A stretch of 64,000 nucleotides of DNA from Hirundichthys speculiger. Taxonomy: Eukaryota > Chordata > Actinopteri > Beloniformes > Exocoetidae. Positions 34,036-44,736 of this stretch are shown here, one piece after another. The DNA lies in assembly GCA_018398805.1 (NCBI GenBank), contig JAGFBZ010000290.1, positions 3,038,001 to 3,102,000 of the forward strand, written 5' to 3'. The position numbers and the translations under genes were made by a program. A model generated the notes under the pieces. That model searched no databases. It had not been told where the DNA came from and worked only from the letters and a program-made list of their open reading frames with translations. The stretch's first letter is position 1, and each line of letters begins with the position of its first letter.

Positions 34036-34758
34036 GCTCTTTATCGGCTTGGCTTTGAGTCCCAGTTGCTTCAACATCCAAAGTAAAACCTGAGCCGAAT
34101 CAATCGTGTGAATCACTTCGCAGTGAAGACTGCAATAGAATATCCAACTGGCTATCCAGCTATCCGTCTGTCCATCTATCCAAATGGCATGTCCGTCTGT
34201 CCATCTATCCAACTGGCTATCCGTCTGTCAATCTATCCAACGGGCTAGTGGCTGTCCATCTATCCAACTGGCTATTTGTCTATCTATCTAACCAACTGGC
34301 TATCCGTCTGTCCATCTAACCAACTGGATTTCCGTTTATCCAACTGTCTATTCATCTATCTATCTAATCAACTGGCTATTCGCCTGTACATCTATCCAAC
34401 TGGCTGTTTGTCTGACCATCTATCCAACTGGCTATCTGTCTGTCCATCTATCCAACTGGCTATTTGTCTATCTATCTAACCAACTGGCTATCCGTCTGTC
34501 CATCTAACCAACTGGATTTCTGTCTATTCATCTATCTAACTATCTATCTAACCAACTGGCTATTCGTCTGTACATCTATCCAACTGGCTATTTGTCTATC
34601 TATCTAACCAACTGGCTATCCGTCTGTCCATCTAACCAACTGGATTTCCGTCTGTCCATCTATCCAACTGTCTATTCATCTATCTATCTATCTAAACAAC
34701 TGGCTATTCGTCTGTACATCTATCTACCACTCACACACACACACACAAACACACACCA

Positions 34759-34841
34759 GTCAGGATGGCTGAGCGGTCTAAGGCGCTGCATTCAGGTCGC
34801 AGTCTCCCCGTAAGGCATGGGTTCGAATCCCACTTCTGACA
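34759..34841 (+). pseudogene. tRNA-Leu(CAG)-like, mismatched anticodon and T stems
   Basis: Anticodon stem CTGCA with CGCAG gives an A:C mismatch next to the loop. The T-arm is ATGGGTTCGAATCCCAC, so its first pair is lost, and the variable arm reads CCCCGTAAGG. The D-arm is GCTGAGCGG. The B box is intact. The usual 3' block is truncated after about 15 bp (ATCATCAGGTAAAGACTGG). Confidence 0.7.
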
Positions 34842-35390
34842 GCTCTTTATCATCAGGTAAAGACTGGCTATCCAACTGTCTCTTCATCTATCTATCTGTC
34901 CAACTGGCTGTTCGTCTATCCAACTGGCGTTTCGTCTATCTATCTAATCAACTGGCTATTCGCCTGTACATCTATCCAAATGGCGATTTGTCTGTCCATC
35001 TCTCCAACTGGCTAGTGGTCTGTCCATCTATCCAACTGGCTATCCGTCTGTCCATCTATCCAAATGGCAATTTGTCTACCCAAATGGCTATTCGACTGTC
35101 CGTCTATCCAACTGGCTATCCGTCTGTCCATCTATCCAACTAGCTATTCGTCTGACCATCTATCTAACTGGCTAGTGGTCTGTCCATCTATCCAACTGGC
35201 TATCCGTCTGTCCATCTATCCTACTGGCTATTTGTCTATCTATCTAACCAACTGGCTATCCGTCTGTCCATCTAACCAACTGGATTTCCGTCTGTCCAAC
35301 TGTCTATTCATCTATCTATCTATCTATCTAACCAACTGGCTATTCAGCTGTACATCTATCTACCACTCACACACACACAAACACACACCA

Positions 35391-35473
35391 GTCAGGATGG
35401 CCGAGCGGTCTAAGGCGCTGCGTTTAGGTCGCAGTCTCCCCTTAAGGCGTGGGTTCGAATCCCACTTCTGACA
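35391..35473 (+). tRNA. tRNA-Leu with anticodon TAG
   Basis: The body has the array consensus, with intact acceptor, D-, anticodon and T-stems. The anticodon loop reads TTTAGGT instead of TTCAGGT, so position 34 is T (35425) and the anticodon is TAG (UAG), which would read CUA, also leucine. The variable arm has CTTAAGG. The 3' block is cut short and replaced by an AATCTAATC repeat. This is the last tRNA of the array. Confidence 0.8.
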
Positions 35474-36605
35474 GCTCTTTATCGTCAGGTTTGGCCTTGA
35501 GTCTAATCTAATCAATCTAATCTAATCAAAGTGTGAATCACTTCGCTGTGTAGACTGAAATAGAATATCCAACTGGTTATTCAGCTATCCGTCTGTCCAT
35601 CTATCCAAATGGCAATTCGTCTGTCCATCTATCCAGCTGGCTATTTGTCTGTCTATCTAACCAACTGGCTATCCGTCTGTCCATCTAACCAACTGGATTT
35701 CCGTTTATCCAACTGTCTATTCATCTATCTATCTAATTAACTGGCTATTTGCCTGTACATCTATCCAAATGGCGATTCGTCTGTCCATCTATCCAACTGG
35801 CTATCCGTCTGTCTATCTATCCAACTGGCTGTTTGTCTATCTATCTAACCAACTGGCTATCCGTCTGTCCATCTAACCAACTGGATTTCTGTCTGTCCAA
35901 CTGTCTATTCATCTATCTATCTAATCAACTGGCCATTCGCCTGTACATCTATCCAAATGGCGATTCGTCTGTCCATCTATCCAACTGGCTATTCGTCTGA
36001 CCATCTATCCAACTGGCTATCCGTCTGTCAATCTATCCAACTGGCTAGTGGTCTGTCCATCTATCCAACTGGCTATTTGTCTATCTATCTAACCAACTGG
36101 CTATCCGTCTGTCCATCTAACCAACTGGATTTCTGTCTGTCCATCTGTCTATTCATCTATCTATCTATCTATCTAACCAACTGGCTATTCGTCTGTACAT
36201 CTATCCAAATGGCGATTCGTCTGTCCATCTATCCAACTGGCTAGTGGTCTGTCCATCTATCCAACTGGCTATCCGTCTGTCAATCTAACCAACTGGCTAG
36301 TGGTCTGTCCATCTATCCAACTGGCTACTTGTCTATCTATCTAACCAACTGGCTATCCGTCTGTCCATCTAACCAACTGGATTTCCGTCTGTCCATCTAT
36401 CCAACTGTCTATTCATCTATCTATCTGTCCAACTGGCTGTTCGTCTATCCAACTGGCGTTTCGTCTGACCATCTATCCAACTGGTTAGTGGTCTGTCCAT
36501 CTAACCAACTGGATTTCTCTCTGTCCATCTATCCAACTGTCTATTCATCTATCTATCTGTCTGACCAAGTGGCTATTCGTCTGTACGTCTATCTACCAAT
36601 GTGTA
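35474..36605 (+). repeat. Terminal array segment without tRNA
   Basis: More than 1.1 kb of the same spacer minisatellite. It ends with CTATCTACCAATGTGTACAC and ACGCACACACAGGTGATC, where a tRNA would be expected after the leader. The leader is present in decayed form but the tRNA is missing, and a hAT remnant begins there. Confidence 0.8.
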
Positions 36606-36614
36606 CACACGCAC

Positions 36615-37508
36615 ACACAGGTGATCACCTCCAAATAGCTATTCTGACCTCAATCTCGCCCTGCTGCTGGGTCTCATCTCTCTCCTCCTCCTCATCCTCC
36701 TCCTCCTCCTTCTCCCTCTCCTCGTCCGCTTCTTCTCCGACAACCACCTGTTCACTCGACGGCCCCGCGGCCCCTGCCCCCGAGTTTGTGGTTGAAACAT
36801 TTCCGTGATTTTGGCACATTTTGCTGCATCCACTTTTAATTTTTTTTGTCTCCGTTCTCTGAGCTTTTCTGCTCCTCCCTTTCGCTTTTGTGCTTTTTTC
36901 TCCATTTCCATACTGATCCGCGAGCCACCACACTCTCCGGTCAGCAGGGCTGGACTGGGACCAAAAAATGGCCCGGGCATTTTTGATCCCTGGCGGCCCA
37001 CCATACGCCGGGGATCAAAAATGCCGGTTATTTATACGATATGGCACATTTTGCTGCACCACACTCTCCGGTCAGGCCAAACGGCAAAATTTGGTCAGGA
37101 GGGATGGGAGGGGCGGGCCAACGAGAGCTGAGAAATTTCATTGGACTAGCCCAATGTCCGTCAAGAAAATCAACCAATGGGCCACTTCATGTCTTCGCAA
37201 GGCCCCGTCCCGCCTCCACCCCCTCCCTTCAGCAGAAAATAACGTTCAGACTGCGTTCACATCAGCGCAGCACTGTAGCGCTTGTCTGATTTGCTGTCAG
37301 TGTCTCTTTCTTGAGTTTGTTGAGTGTGTGTCGTCGTCACCCCCCCCCCTCTCGGAGATTTTTATGAGCCGACTACCAGTCGGTTACCGTCGCGGTCAAT
37401 AAAAACTATATACTTTTTTTTTTTTTTTAATGACAGACCTGGGCCGGCCCACAGATGTGCGTCGGCCCACCGGGCATTGCCCGGTACGCCCGGTGGCCAG
37501 TCCATGCC
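36615..37508 (-). mobile_element. hAT element remnant (CAGGCATGGACTGGCC terminus)
   Basis: Its minus-strand 5' end is at 37508 (CAGGCATGGACTGGCC, then a CCGGGC-rich subterminal region). An N-terminal ORF lies at 36911-36639. The other end is missing. It contains a 99-bp unit also found at 20799, inserted between duplicated 17-bp words. I found no TSD. Confidence 0.5.
36639..36911 (-). pseudogene. hAT transposase N-terminal basic/acidic region
   Basis: Reads MEMEKKAQKRKGGAEKLRER then KKLKVDAAKCAKITEMFQPQ. 'KR(K)GGAEKxRxK...DAAKC.KIT.MF' is the start of a family of hAT/ZMYM-like transposases in fish. After TEMFQPQ a frameshift near 36795 moves the natural continuation (NSGAGAAGPSSEQVVVGEEA, then a Glu-rich run) into the neighbouring frame. 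The zinc finger and catalytic core are absent. Confidence 0.5.
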
Positions 37509-39865
37509 TGGGCACACCTGATGGTACATAATTGCGCACAGCTCCTGTTGCCAGTAAGACACACATTTTCAACACATCAACATTTATCAGCACTACATTT
37601 TTCACAGTTCCTGTAAATGTCTTCCACAACTCAAATTATTTCATGTATGTTAAAACCTGAACTGGGATCAGAATATGAAGGTAGAAAGCACAATTAACCC
37701 AAACAACAAAGATTACAGCTAGATTTCTCTGTTTAATATATACTATGCTCATTAATTCAATTGAACTTTATTTATGACTTCTATTACAATACAAATAGTC
37801 TGTAGGTGCTTTTCAGAGACCCAGAGCATGACCCCCGAGCATAAAACTGATCGGTAAGAAACAATGGCAAGTAAAAACTCCCCCATGAGGAGAAAACTTG
37901 TACAGTAAGTATTTGCTATTGTGTAACATCATGGATTATGTTATCTTTCTAAGCACATTCATAAATGTAGATGTGGGAAGAACATTTGCAGGTAAGAAAT
38001 AGAAAAACTGCTTTTGCCTCCAACAGACTGGGATCCATCAAAGTAAGTTGATTTTTGTTTCCCTTTTTTTGCTAGATTGAGATGGTGAATAAATGTGTGA
38101 TACTCAGTTGTATCCATGATATTTGCTCTAAAATGTACCCACCCAGCAGTTGCCAGCATAACATAGGCAGATTACTTACAGCTTCTGAGTTCAGACTCAC
38201 AAGATTCTAGCATTGGAATATCACAAACTTTCAGTATTGTCTATTTGAAAGCCAGCAGGCCCTTTTTATTAACCTGATCACCACTAAAGCTCTTACTCTT
38301 GCGGATGTGCAGTACCTGGAGAGTATGACCTTACAATGAAGCTGCACCCTCAATGATATCAGACAGCTGATGTTAGAAAAAATCTCTCCAGAGACATTTT
38401 CACTGCCCTAAAATCTTGTGTGATGTTCATAGGAATGTCTACCGCACTGTTGATGGGTTAGAAAATAGAGGTAGGTATTATATGGCTACTTGTATTTGTT
38501 ACAGCAATTAAAATTTATCATTAGACAGACTGATGATCAAACAAGCCTGGAAAATCTGATTTCACACTACTAATACAGCTCCATGAAAGAGTGAGCATAA
38601 AAAAAACCTGAACAACCAAACATGACCGGCAAAATCTGATCTTCAAGTGTTCTTGTTTCTGTCTCAGGTCCTTGGTCCCTGGTTGCAGTGATCTGCCGGT
38701 CCAATGAATTGATGTGCAACAATAAAATGCTGCAACTGAATCTCACACACATCTTTTCTTTTTCTGTGCCCGTCTGTGCCTGTGTGACTCCTTTCAGTCA
38801 TCTGGAAGCAGCTTTACTCCTCTGAGCTCCTGTGCTGGCTGCAGTCCCAACCAAACCAAAAGGCTTTTTTTTTTTCTATGAACTATAAATCACTCCTCTC
38901 TAACCCCAATTCAAGACTGTCGCGTGTTTCAATCTTTCTTCCCCATCCAGCTTTGGAGGTCTGTCATTTCATTATTTCATTTCACCAGGCCGAACCCCCA
39001 CCAAGATTTAGCCCTATTTTTTTTTTCTCCATTCTGAAACCTGTTTAGATAAGGTTAATCTGCCTTTGACAAAAGAATGCCCCCTCTACTTTTTTTTAAA
39101 AGTTTTTTTAGGTATATTGATGAAATACTTTGAAAAGTATGTGGAATGGATTTAAAGTAAGACCCGGAGCTCCTTCTATCTTTATAAACCAAATTCTTGA
39201 GCACCCAAACATAGACAAGCTTTTTCACATTCACCAGTCTACTTAGCAAAACTCACTCAGTTGAACTGAAATAGTCACACATGAAAAGTTTTTTGAAATC
39301 AGCTGACATTCAAGTCAGTGGAGTAAAGCGCCAGTGTGTTTTGCATGCATATATGGTGTGTTTAATGACTGTTTGAATGTTTTATATATTTTCTCTTTTT
39401 TTTTACACTGTTCCCATTATTGTTATGGTATTTAACAGAACAGCAACAAAACAACAATACAGAACATCTGCATTACTGATTTTGCTCTTTTTTCCCCATT
39501 TTGTTTTGACTACTGGTATGTCGGTATGATAAATTACTTTTGCTTTCTTTGCATTTGAACAAAACAATGATCAGCAATTCACATTATCTTTTCAGCCCTA
39601 CTTCCTGCTGAGCTTTTCAAATGTACCTTTTCAGTACTTTCATCAACACAAACTTACATGAAGTTTGATTAAATGAAAGAGCCAACCAAATATAAAAACT
39701 CTCATACCTGAAACTCAATGTGAAAAGGGGGGAAGTCAAAATATATCTTTTGTGTAGAGGCAAATGGGGGCTTTTCAAGTATTATGAGATCAACTTTGTC
39801 ATAAACAGTTAACATTCTTGTTGTTTTTATTATTTTTTAAAGATAGCATTGTATCTCTAAGAAGG
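37509..39865. other. Intergenic with one repeat fragment, no gene
   Basis: At 37756-37905 there is a common fish repeat phrase (CAATTGAACTTTATTTATGA, CAGAGACCCAGAGCATGACC, then GGCAAGTAAAAACTCCCCCA). The rest is AT-rich with short frames lacking domains. Confidence 0.5.
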
Positions 39866-39867
39866 TG

Positions 39868-40761
39868 ACACTATATTGTCAAAAGTATTTGCTCACCCAT
39901 TCAAACTATCGGAATCAGGTGTTCCAATCACTTCCATGGCCACAGGTGTATATATGAAGCACCTAGGCATGCAGACTGTTTCTACAAACATTAGTGAAAG
40001 AATGGGTCGCTCTCAGTGAATTCCAGCGTGAAACTGTGATAGGATGACACGTGTGCAACAAATCCAGCCGTGAAATGTCCTCACTCCTAAATATTCCACA
40101 GTCAACTGTCAGCTGTATTATAAGGAAATGGAAGTGTTTGGGAACAACAGCAACTCAGCCATGAAGTGGTAGGACATGTAAACTGAGGGAGCGGGGTCAG
40201 CAGATGTTGAAGCACATAGTGTGAAGAGGTCATGAACTTTCTGCAGTCAATCACTACAAACCTCCAAACTTCATGTGGCCTTCAGATTAACTCAACAACA
40301 GTGCACAGAGAGCTTCATGAATGGGTTTCCATGGTGGAGCAGCTGCATCCAAGCCATACATCACCAAATGCAATGCAAAGCGTCGGATGCAGTGGTGTAA
40401 AGCAGCCACCACTGGACTCTAGAGCAGTGGAGGAATGTTCTCTGGAGTGACGAATCACACTTCTCCATCTGGCAATCTGACGGAAGAATCTGGGTTTGGT
40501 GGTTGCCAGCAGAACAGTACTTGTCTGACTGCATTGTGCCAAGTGTAAAGTTTGGTGGAGGGGGGATTATGGTGTGGGGTTGTTTTTCAGGAGCTGGGCT
40601 TGGCCCCTTAGTTCCAGTGAAAGGAACTCTGAATGCTTCAGCATATCAAGACATTCTGGACAATTCCATGTTCCCAACTTTGTGCGAACAGTTTGGAGCT
40701 GGTCCCTTCCTCTTCCAAGATGACTGTGCACCAGTGCACAAAGCAAGGTCCATAAAGACAG
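39868..40761 (+). mobile_element. Truncated Tc1-like element, 5' portion
   Basis: The left terminus ACACTATATTGTCAAAAGTA continues TTTGCTCACCC, a common fish Tc1 terminal repeat. The element stops after the second catalytic Asp and passes into GATTAGGGTTTGTGAACC, a sequence repeated at 41586. The right terminus is missing. Confidence 0.75.
40002..40761 (+). pseudogene. Tc1-like transposase, degraded
   Basis: It starts at ATG 40002 (MGRSQ) but a stop follows within six codons. Readable pieces include the 40503-40761 frame with [40 protein letters not shown] and [17 protein letters not shown], which contains the second catalytic Asp. The Glu and C-terminus are lost at the truncation. Several frameshifts. 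Confidence 0.75.
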
Positions 40762-40830
40762 ATTAGGGTTTGTGAACCTAAAGTTCAAATTAAAGTCAAG
40801 CTAGCAAAATAAACCTAGTTAGCTAAAGGT
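40762..40830 (+). repeat. Direct repeat, left copy (partner 41586-41655)
   Basis: GATTAGGGTTTGTGAACCTA, AAGTTCAAATTAAAGTCAAG and AAACCTAGTTAGCTAAAG match 41586-41655 at about nine positions in ten. The pair brackets ~750 bp without recognised content. Confidence 0.75.
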
Positions 40831-43800
40831 TTGCTTATGTAAATATAAATACACATGAAAAATGACTGAATAATATCAACAGATTGTGCAAATAGACTAT
40901 AAAGGGACATGTCTGATATCCAGTTTCTATGCCACATATTTTTTTACAACTCGTCTTGGTCAGGGGAGAGATACAGTTTCAAAATGATCAACGAAAAATA
41001 ACTAAGCAAATCCAAGTGGGAGTGGTCAATAGCCCAACCACCAGACATGGAGAGACCAATGAGCAGAAAGTTGCTTGTTTTATTCATATTATTTATATTA
41101 TTTATGGATGGTACCCATTACCATGGAGCCAGGTGTATAAGTGAGATTTAAAATATAATAAACCCTATGACACCAAACCCACATAATCAAAACATTTTCG
41201 AAAACATATTGTATGCAACTAAAACATCTAAATAAACTATAAATGTTCTTCAAATTTCTAAAGGGAGGGGAAGTGTGTGTTTCTCTTATTGACTGTCTTA
41301 ACTGAAGTCTGGTTGCACAAGTAGAAGTGTTTAACTGTGGTTCCAGTTCTGTTTTATTATTTTTGGCCTTGAGCCACAGAGTCAAGCATCTTCATATCTG
41401 TAGGGTAATAAAAGGGAGTTGGATTTAAGTCATCTTCCATGGAAGAGAGCACGCAATCATTAAAAGCAAGACAAATGATTTCTTTCACAGAGTGCCAAAT
41501 GTGTGTTTCAGTTAGGATCAAGGCAATAAACATTGGCAGGGCCATGCTGATCCACTGTAATCTGTTACAGTTTAAGAAGAAAAAAGATTAGGTTTGTGAA
41601 CCTAAAGTTCAAATTCAAGTCAAGACAGCAAAATTAACCTAGTTAGCTAAAGCTAGCTAACATAAATATTGCTGAGGCTAACTGACCTAGCACAATGGTG
41701 GATTGGGGCAATTTGAAAAAATGTTTTAAGAATAACTCAAATACTTTATTATTAAGACTTTATTAACTAGTAAATTTGCCAGAAAAACCCTCTTTCATCA
41801 GATTACAGATTGGCAAATCTCAGTGCCATAGTCTCAGTTCCTCACACTGAAACACTTAAATGTTCTTATTTATGTGGCTATAAATGAACACAGATCATGT
41901 TATTTCTCTCCAAATTTTGTATATTAAGACTGACTTTGTAGCCTGTGGGCTCTCTAGTAGGTGCAGTGGCCCTATGCATCTGCATACTCTGCATATAGTA
42001 AGAAACAGCTCTGGACATTTGTATTTATGGGAGCCATTGCATGCCTTTGACACTGTGTCACTCTATGAAATGATATACTGTTATATTAAGATAGCAATTA
42101 AAGCAATGTGAGTTTAACAGCATTAATATATTAACATAAACCAGTTTAAAATGTGTTATGATATATCAAGAAGTAAGTAAATTATACTGTAAATGAATGT
42201 GGGCTGGTTAGGTCCCCACCAATGACAAAAGTAAACCTGGCCCTTAGCCAAGTTGGTTAATATTTGTGAGTTTGGGTCAGTGCTGCGCCATGCTTCATTA
42301 GTAATTTGTTTTTGTTCCCCCTGAAAGCTGCTAAAAATAAAACCAGCTGAATTTTACAGTATTTTTTAGAAAACTTTAGAAAGCTCATTTCAAATGTTGT
42401 TGATTGTCTAACAAAACTCTCAATGGATGCTGTCCAAATTGCCTCATCAATTCATACAAATACACATATGCATTTTGTTTTAGAAAAAGAATATGTACGT
42501 ATTATTTACTGAATTCATGTTTTGCCTTCCTATAAATTCTAGGCGTAGAGCTGCTACCCAAGCAAGCCAACTTTATCTTATCTTGGCATCTTGGCAGGTG
42601 TTAATGCAGACCTCAATCTTATCCTGAGCTGAATGATGCAATGAAAAGAAGGATAAGCAAGACACTATCAAAACATCTGGGTTTGAGCATTTAATTTATG
42701 AATCAGTAGTTCTACAGATTAGAGGAGTTACTGAAAAAACATGACCATCTCTGTTTTTGTGTTGATATGTTGCAAGACATCTTTGCATTCTAGCTTATGT
42801 TTAGTGATAAAGTTCCTCTCAACAGGCTGTAAACATCAATTAAAACCCTTAAAAACCACAAGTAAAGTCAAAAAATCAATTCTGTGACAGACAGAAAGCA
42901 AATGGAGTGAGACTGACTGGTGTTATGGTCATACTTTCTTATTTCTATTAAAACAGCTGCATGTTGTGCCAGCTCCAGATGACAAAGGAATGACTGATCT
43001 TTACTTACATATAAGGAATTACAATAGTCTAGTTGAGAAGAAAAAAAAACATAAATAACTTTTTCAAAATCTCTGAGAGAGATCAGGCTTTGCATAATAA
43101 AAAAAAAACTGAACTGAAAAAGCTTTATTTTTTTTTAACTGACCAGATCTTTTTGCCGTGGTTCTAATTAGAAAGACTTAATTAGAATCAAACTTAAGGA
43201 TTTCTCAGAAGACCAGTGGTAAGAACCCAAATGACCAAAGTCGCCCACAGTTGTCCATATCAGATGGATTTTCATTGAATTCAGGAAGCTTATATTCATC
43301 TTGATTTTATATAATTTAAATAGTCCACTAAGGGTTGCCGTATTTCACACTGAAATTGCAGTGCTGCAATTTCAAAATATTTGTGTATGTGTACTGAGAA
43401 ACATCTGTCCATTAGATATGAATTCAGAACTGACTTTATCCGCGTGCAGTGTCCAAGCTGTGACATGGTGATGTTGTGATTCACAATGATTACTGCCCCT
43501 TTCACACAGCTAAGTCTTCTGTCCGTGCAACATCGTTATTGTGCCTCACTTTGCTATGTGAAATGTACAGGTTTGGAATGGCATGACATTGAACTCTGCC
43601 ATGGTTATGACTCTTTTACCCCTCACTCATACTCAGTGTCATGATATGAAGGGAGGCACAGCCTATATTCCTCACAACTTCCTTTATTAAACACGGCAAA
43701 TCAGCTCATGTAGAATATGTTTGGCACATGGTTAACAACAACACGAGCAACTACCTGATGACATCATCACATCTGGGCAGCTACGGTAACTTCACTTGTA

Positions 43801-44736
43801 CAAAAAAAAAAAATTTTTAAATCTGCTGCTGAGTCATGACAATCTTTTCAATCTTAACTTCAGGAAGTTAAAAAAAATGATGACTAGGAAAAAGGTAGAA
43901 ATTGGCCTATAAATTCAGGGGACAAAAGACTATAAATTATTTTTTATAGGATTCTACATCACAGCCTCAATTATGACTTGTATAAAAAAAGTGTGAGGAA
44001 TTTGACTAGGTTTTAACCAAACAGCAACAACTGAATAAATTCTGAACTAATTCATATGACGTCTGCAGTACATGACAATATCTGATCTCCTATTTAAGTC
44101 CTAGTGTAGTTGTATGTTGGTGGAAATAGCTACTATAGATTGACATTCCACTTGCTGCACAAAGGGTAATAAGTGTCAGTCACCACAGGCATTTTTTTTT
44201 TGAAATTATCCAGTTTTCATAGGCAAATATAAATAAGGATAAAGCAGCCATTCCAAGATGACTACTTATTGAATTCTATTAACAAGAAAATATTTAACTT
44301 TGGGAACAGAGTGAGGGTGTCTGGGCAATGTCAAAGGCTCATGTTTTGACATTGGATGACTTGGACTCATTTAAGGGTTGTGTTCTTGAGTGAGACACAC
44401 ACAGCACTTTTTTTCTGCTTTGACATTCCTTCTCATTTTGTTTACGAATTACCCTGTGGTAAAATGCTCATTTGTGTTACACCCTTCTTCTGCCTTGGGA
44501 GGGAAATAACCAGTGAAACACAGGGGAGACGAGTTATGTGTGCCAAGGATGAACTCATACAGTGGAATACAGCACTCGTACAACAATGCTTCTATTTCTT
44601 AGATGATTCTTTAGTGCTTACATGCTATGTGTGATGCTGTGAATTTTCAAAGAGCAACAGCATTATAACCAGGATGGGGTTTTTTTGTTCTGAAATGACA
44701 TGAAGTGATGTGTGAAAGGGTCTGTTGTGAGATTTG
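40831..44736. other. Intergenic, no recognised gene
   Basis: Apart from the second copy of the direct repeat (41586-41655), I see only AT-rich DNA with short frames and homopolymer tracts. Confidence 0.5.

Larger units (their letters stand above)
22788..36605 (+). repeat. Tandem array of tRNA-Leu units with minisatellite spacers
   Basis: The array spans ~13.8 kb (1.8 kb of it an inserted hAT). Each unit has six parts: a tRNA-Leu-like gene; a conserved ~150-bp block starting GCTCTTTATCGTCAGG and reaching AGACTGAAATAGAATATCCA; many ~20-28-bp variants of CTATCCAACTGGCTATCCGT and CTGTCCAT; a (CTAT)n tract; CTAACCAACTGGCTATTCGT; and a CA-rich leader (CACTCACACACACACAAACA or CACTCAAACATACACAAACA). 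tRNA start-to-start spacing ranges from 348 to 1354 bp, not counting the hAT-containing unit. The long plus-strand frames through the spacers (Leu-Ser-Asn-Trp-Leu repeats) are shadows of the repeat. Confidence 0.95.

Noticed and set aside
22922..36480. Many long plus-strand ORFs with Leu-Ser-Asn-Trp-Leu-Ser-Val-Cys-Pro repeats
   Set aside because: They are frame-by-frame translations of the CTATCCAACTGGCTATCCGT minisatellite, which happens to lack stops in some frames. They run through the tRNA genes and have no start context, domain or codon pattern of a gene.
22860..36600. Repeat-spacer pattern that might suggest a CRISPR array
   Set aside because: The spacers are themselves variants of the repeats, the lengths are irregular, and every other feature is eukaryotic (tRNA-Leu with vertebrate boxes, Tc1, LINEs).
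36625..36933. Glu-rich minus-strand ORF as a host nuclear protein
   Set aside because: It is the shifted frame of a hAT N-terminal region. The adjoining frame carries the KRKGGAEKL and DAAKCAKITEMF motifs of a transposase family.
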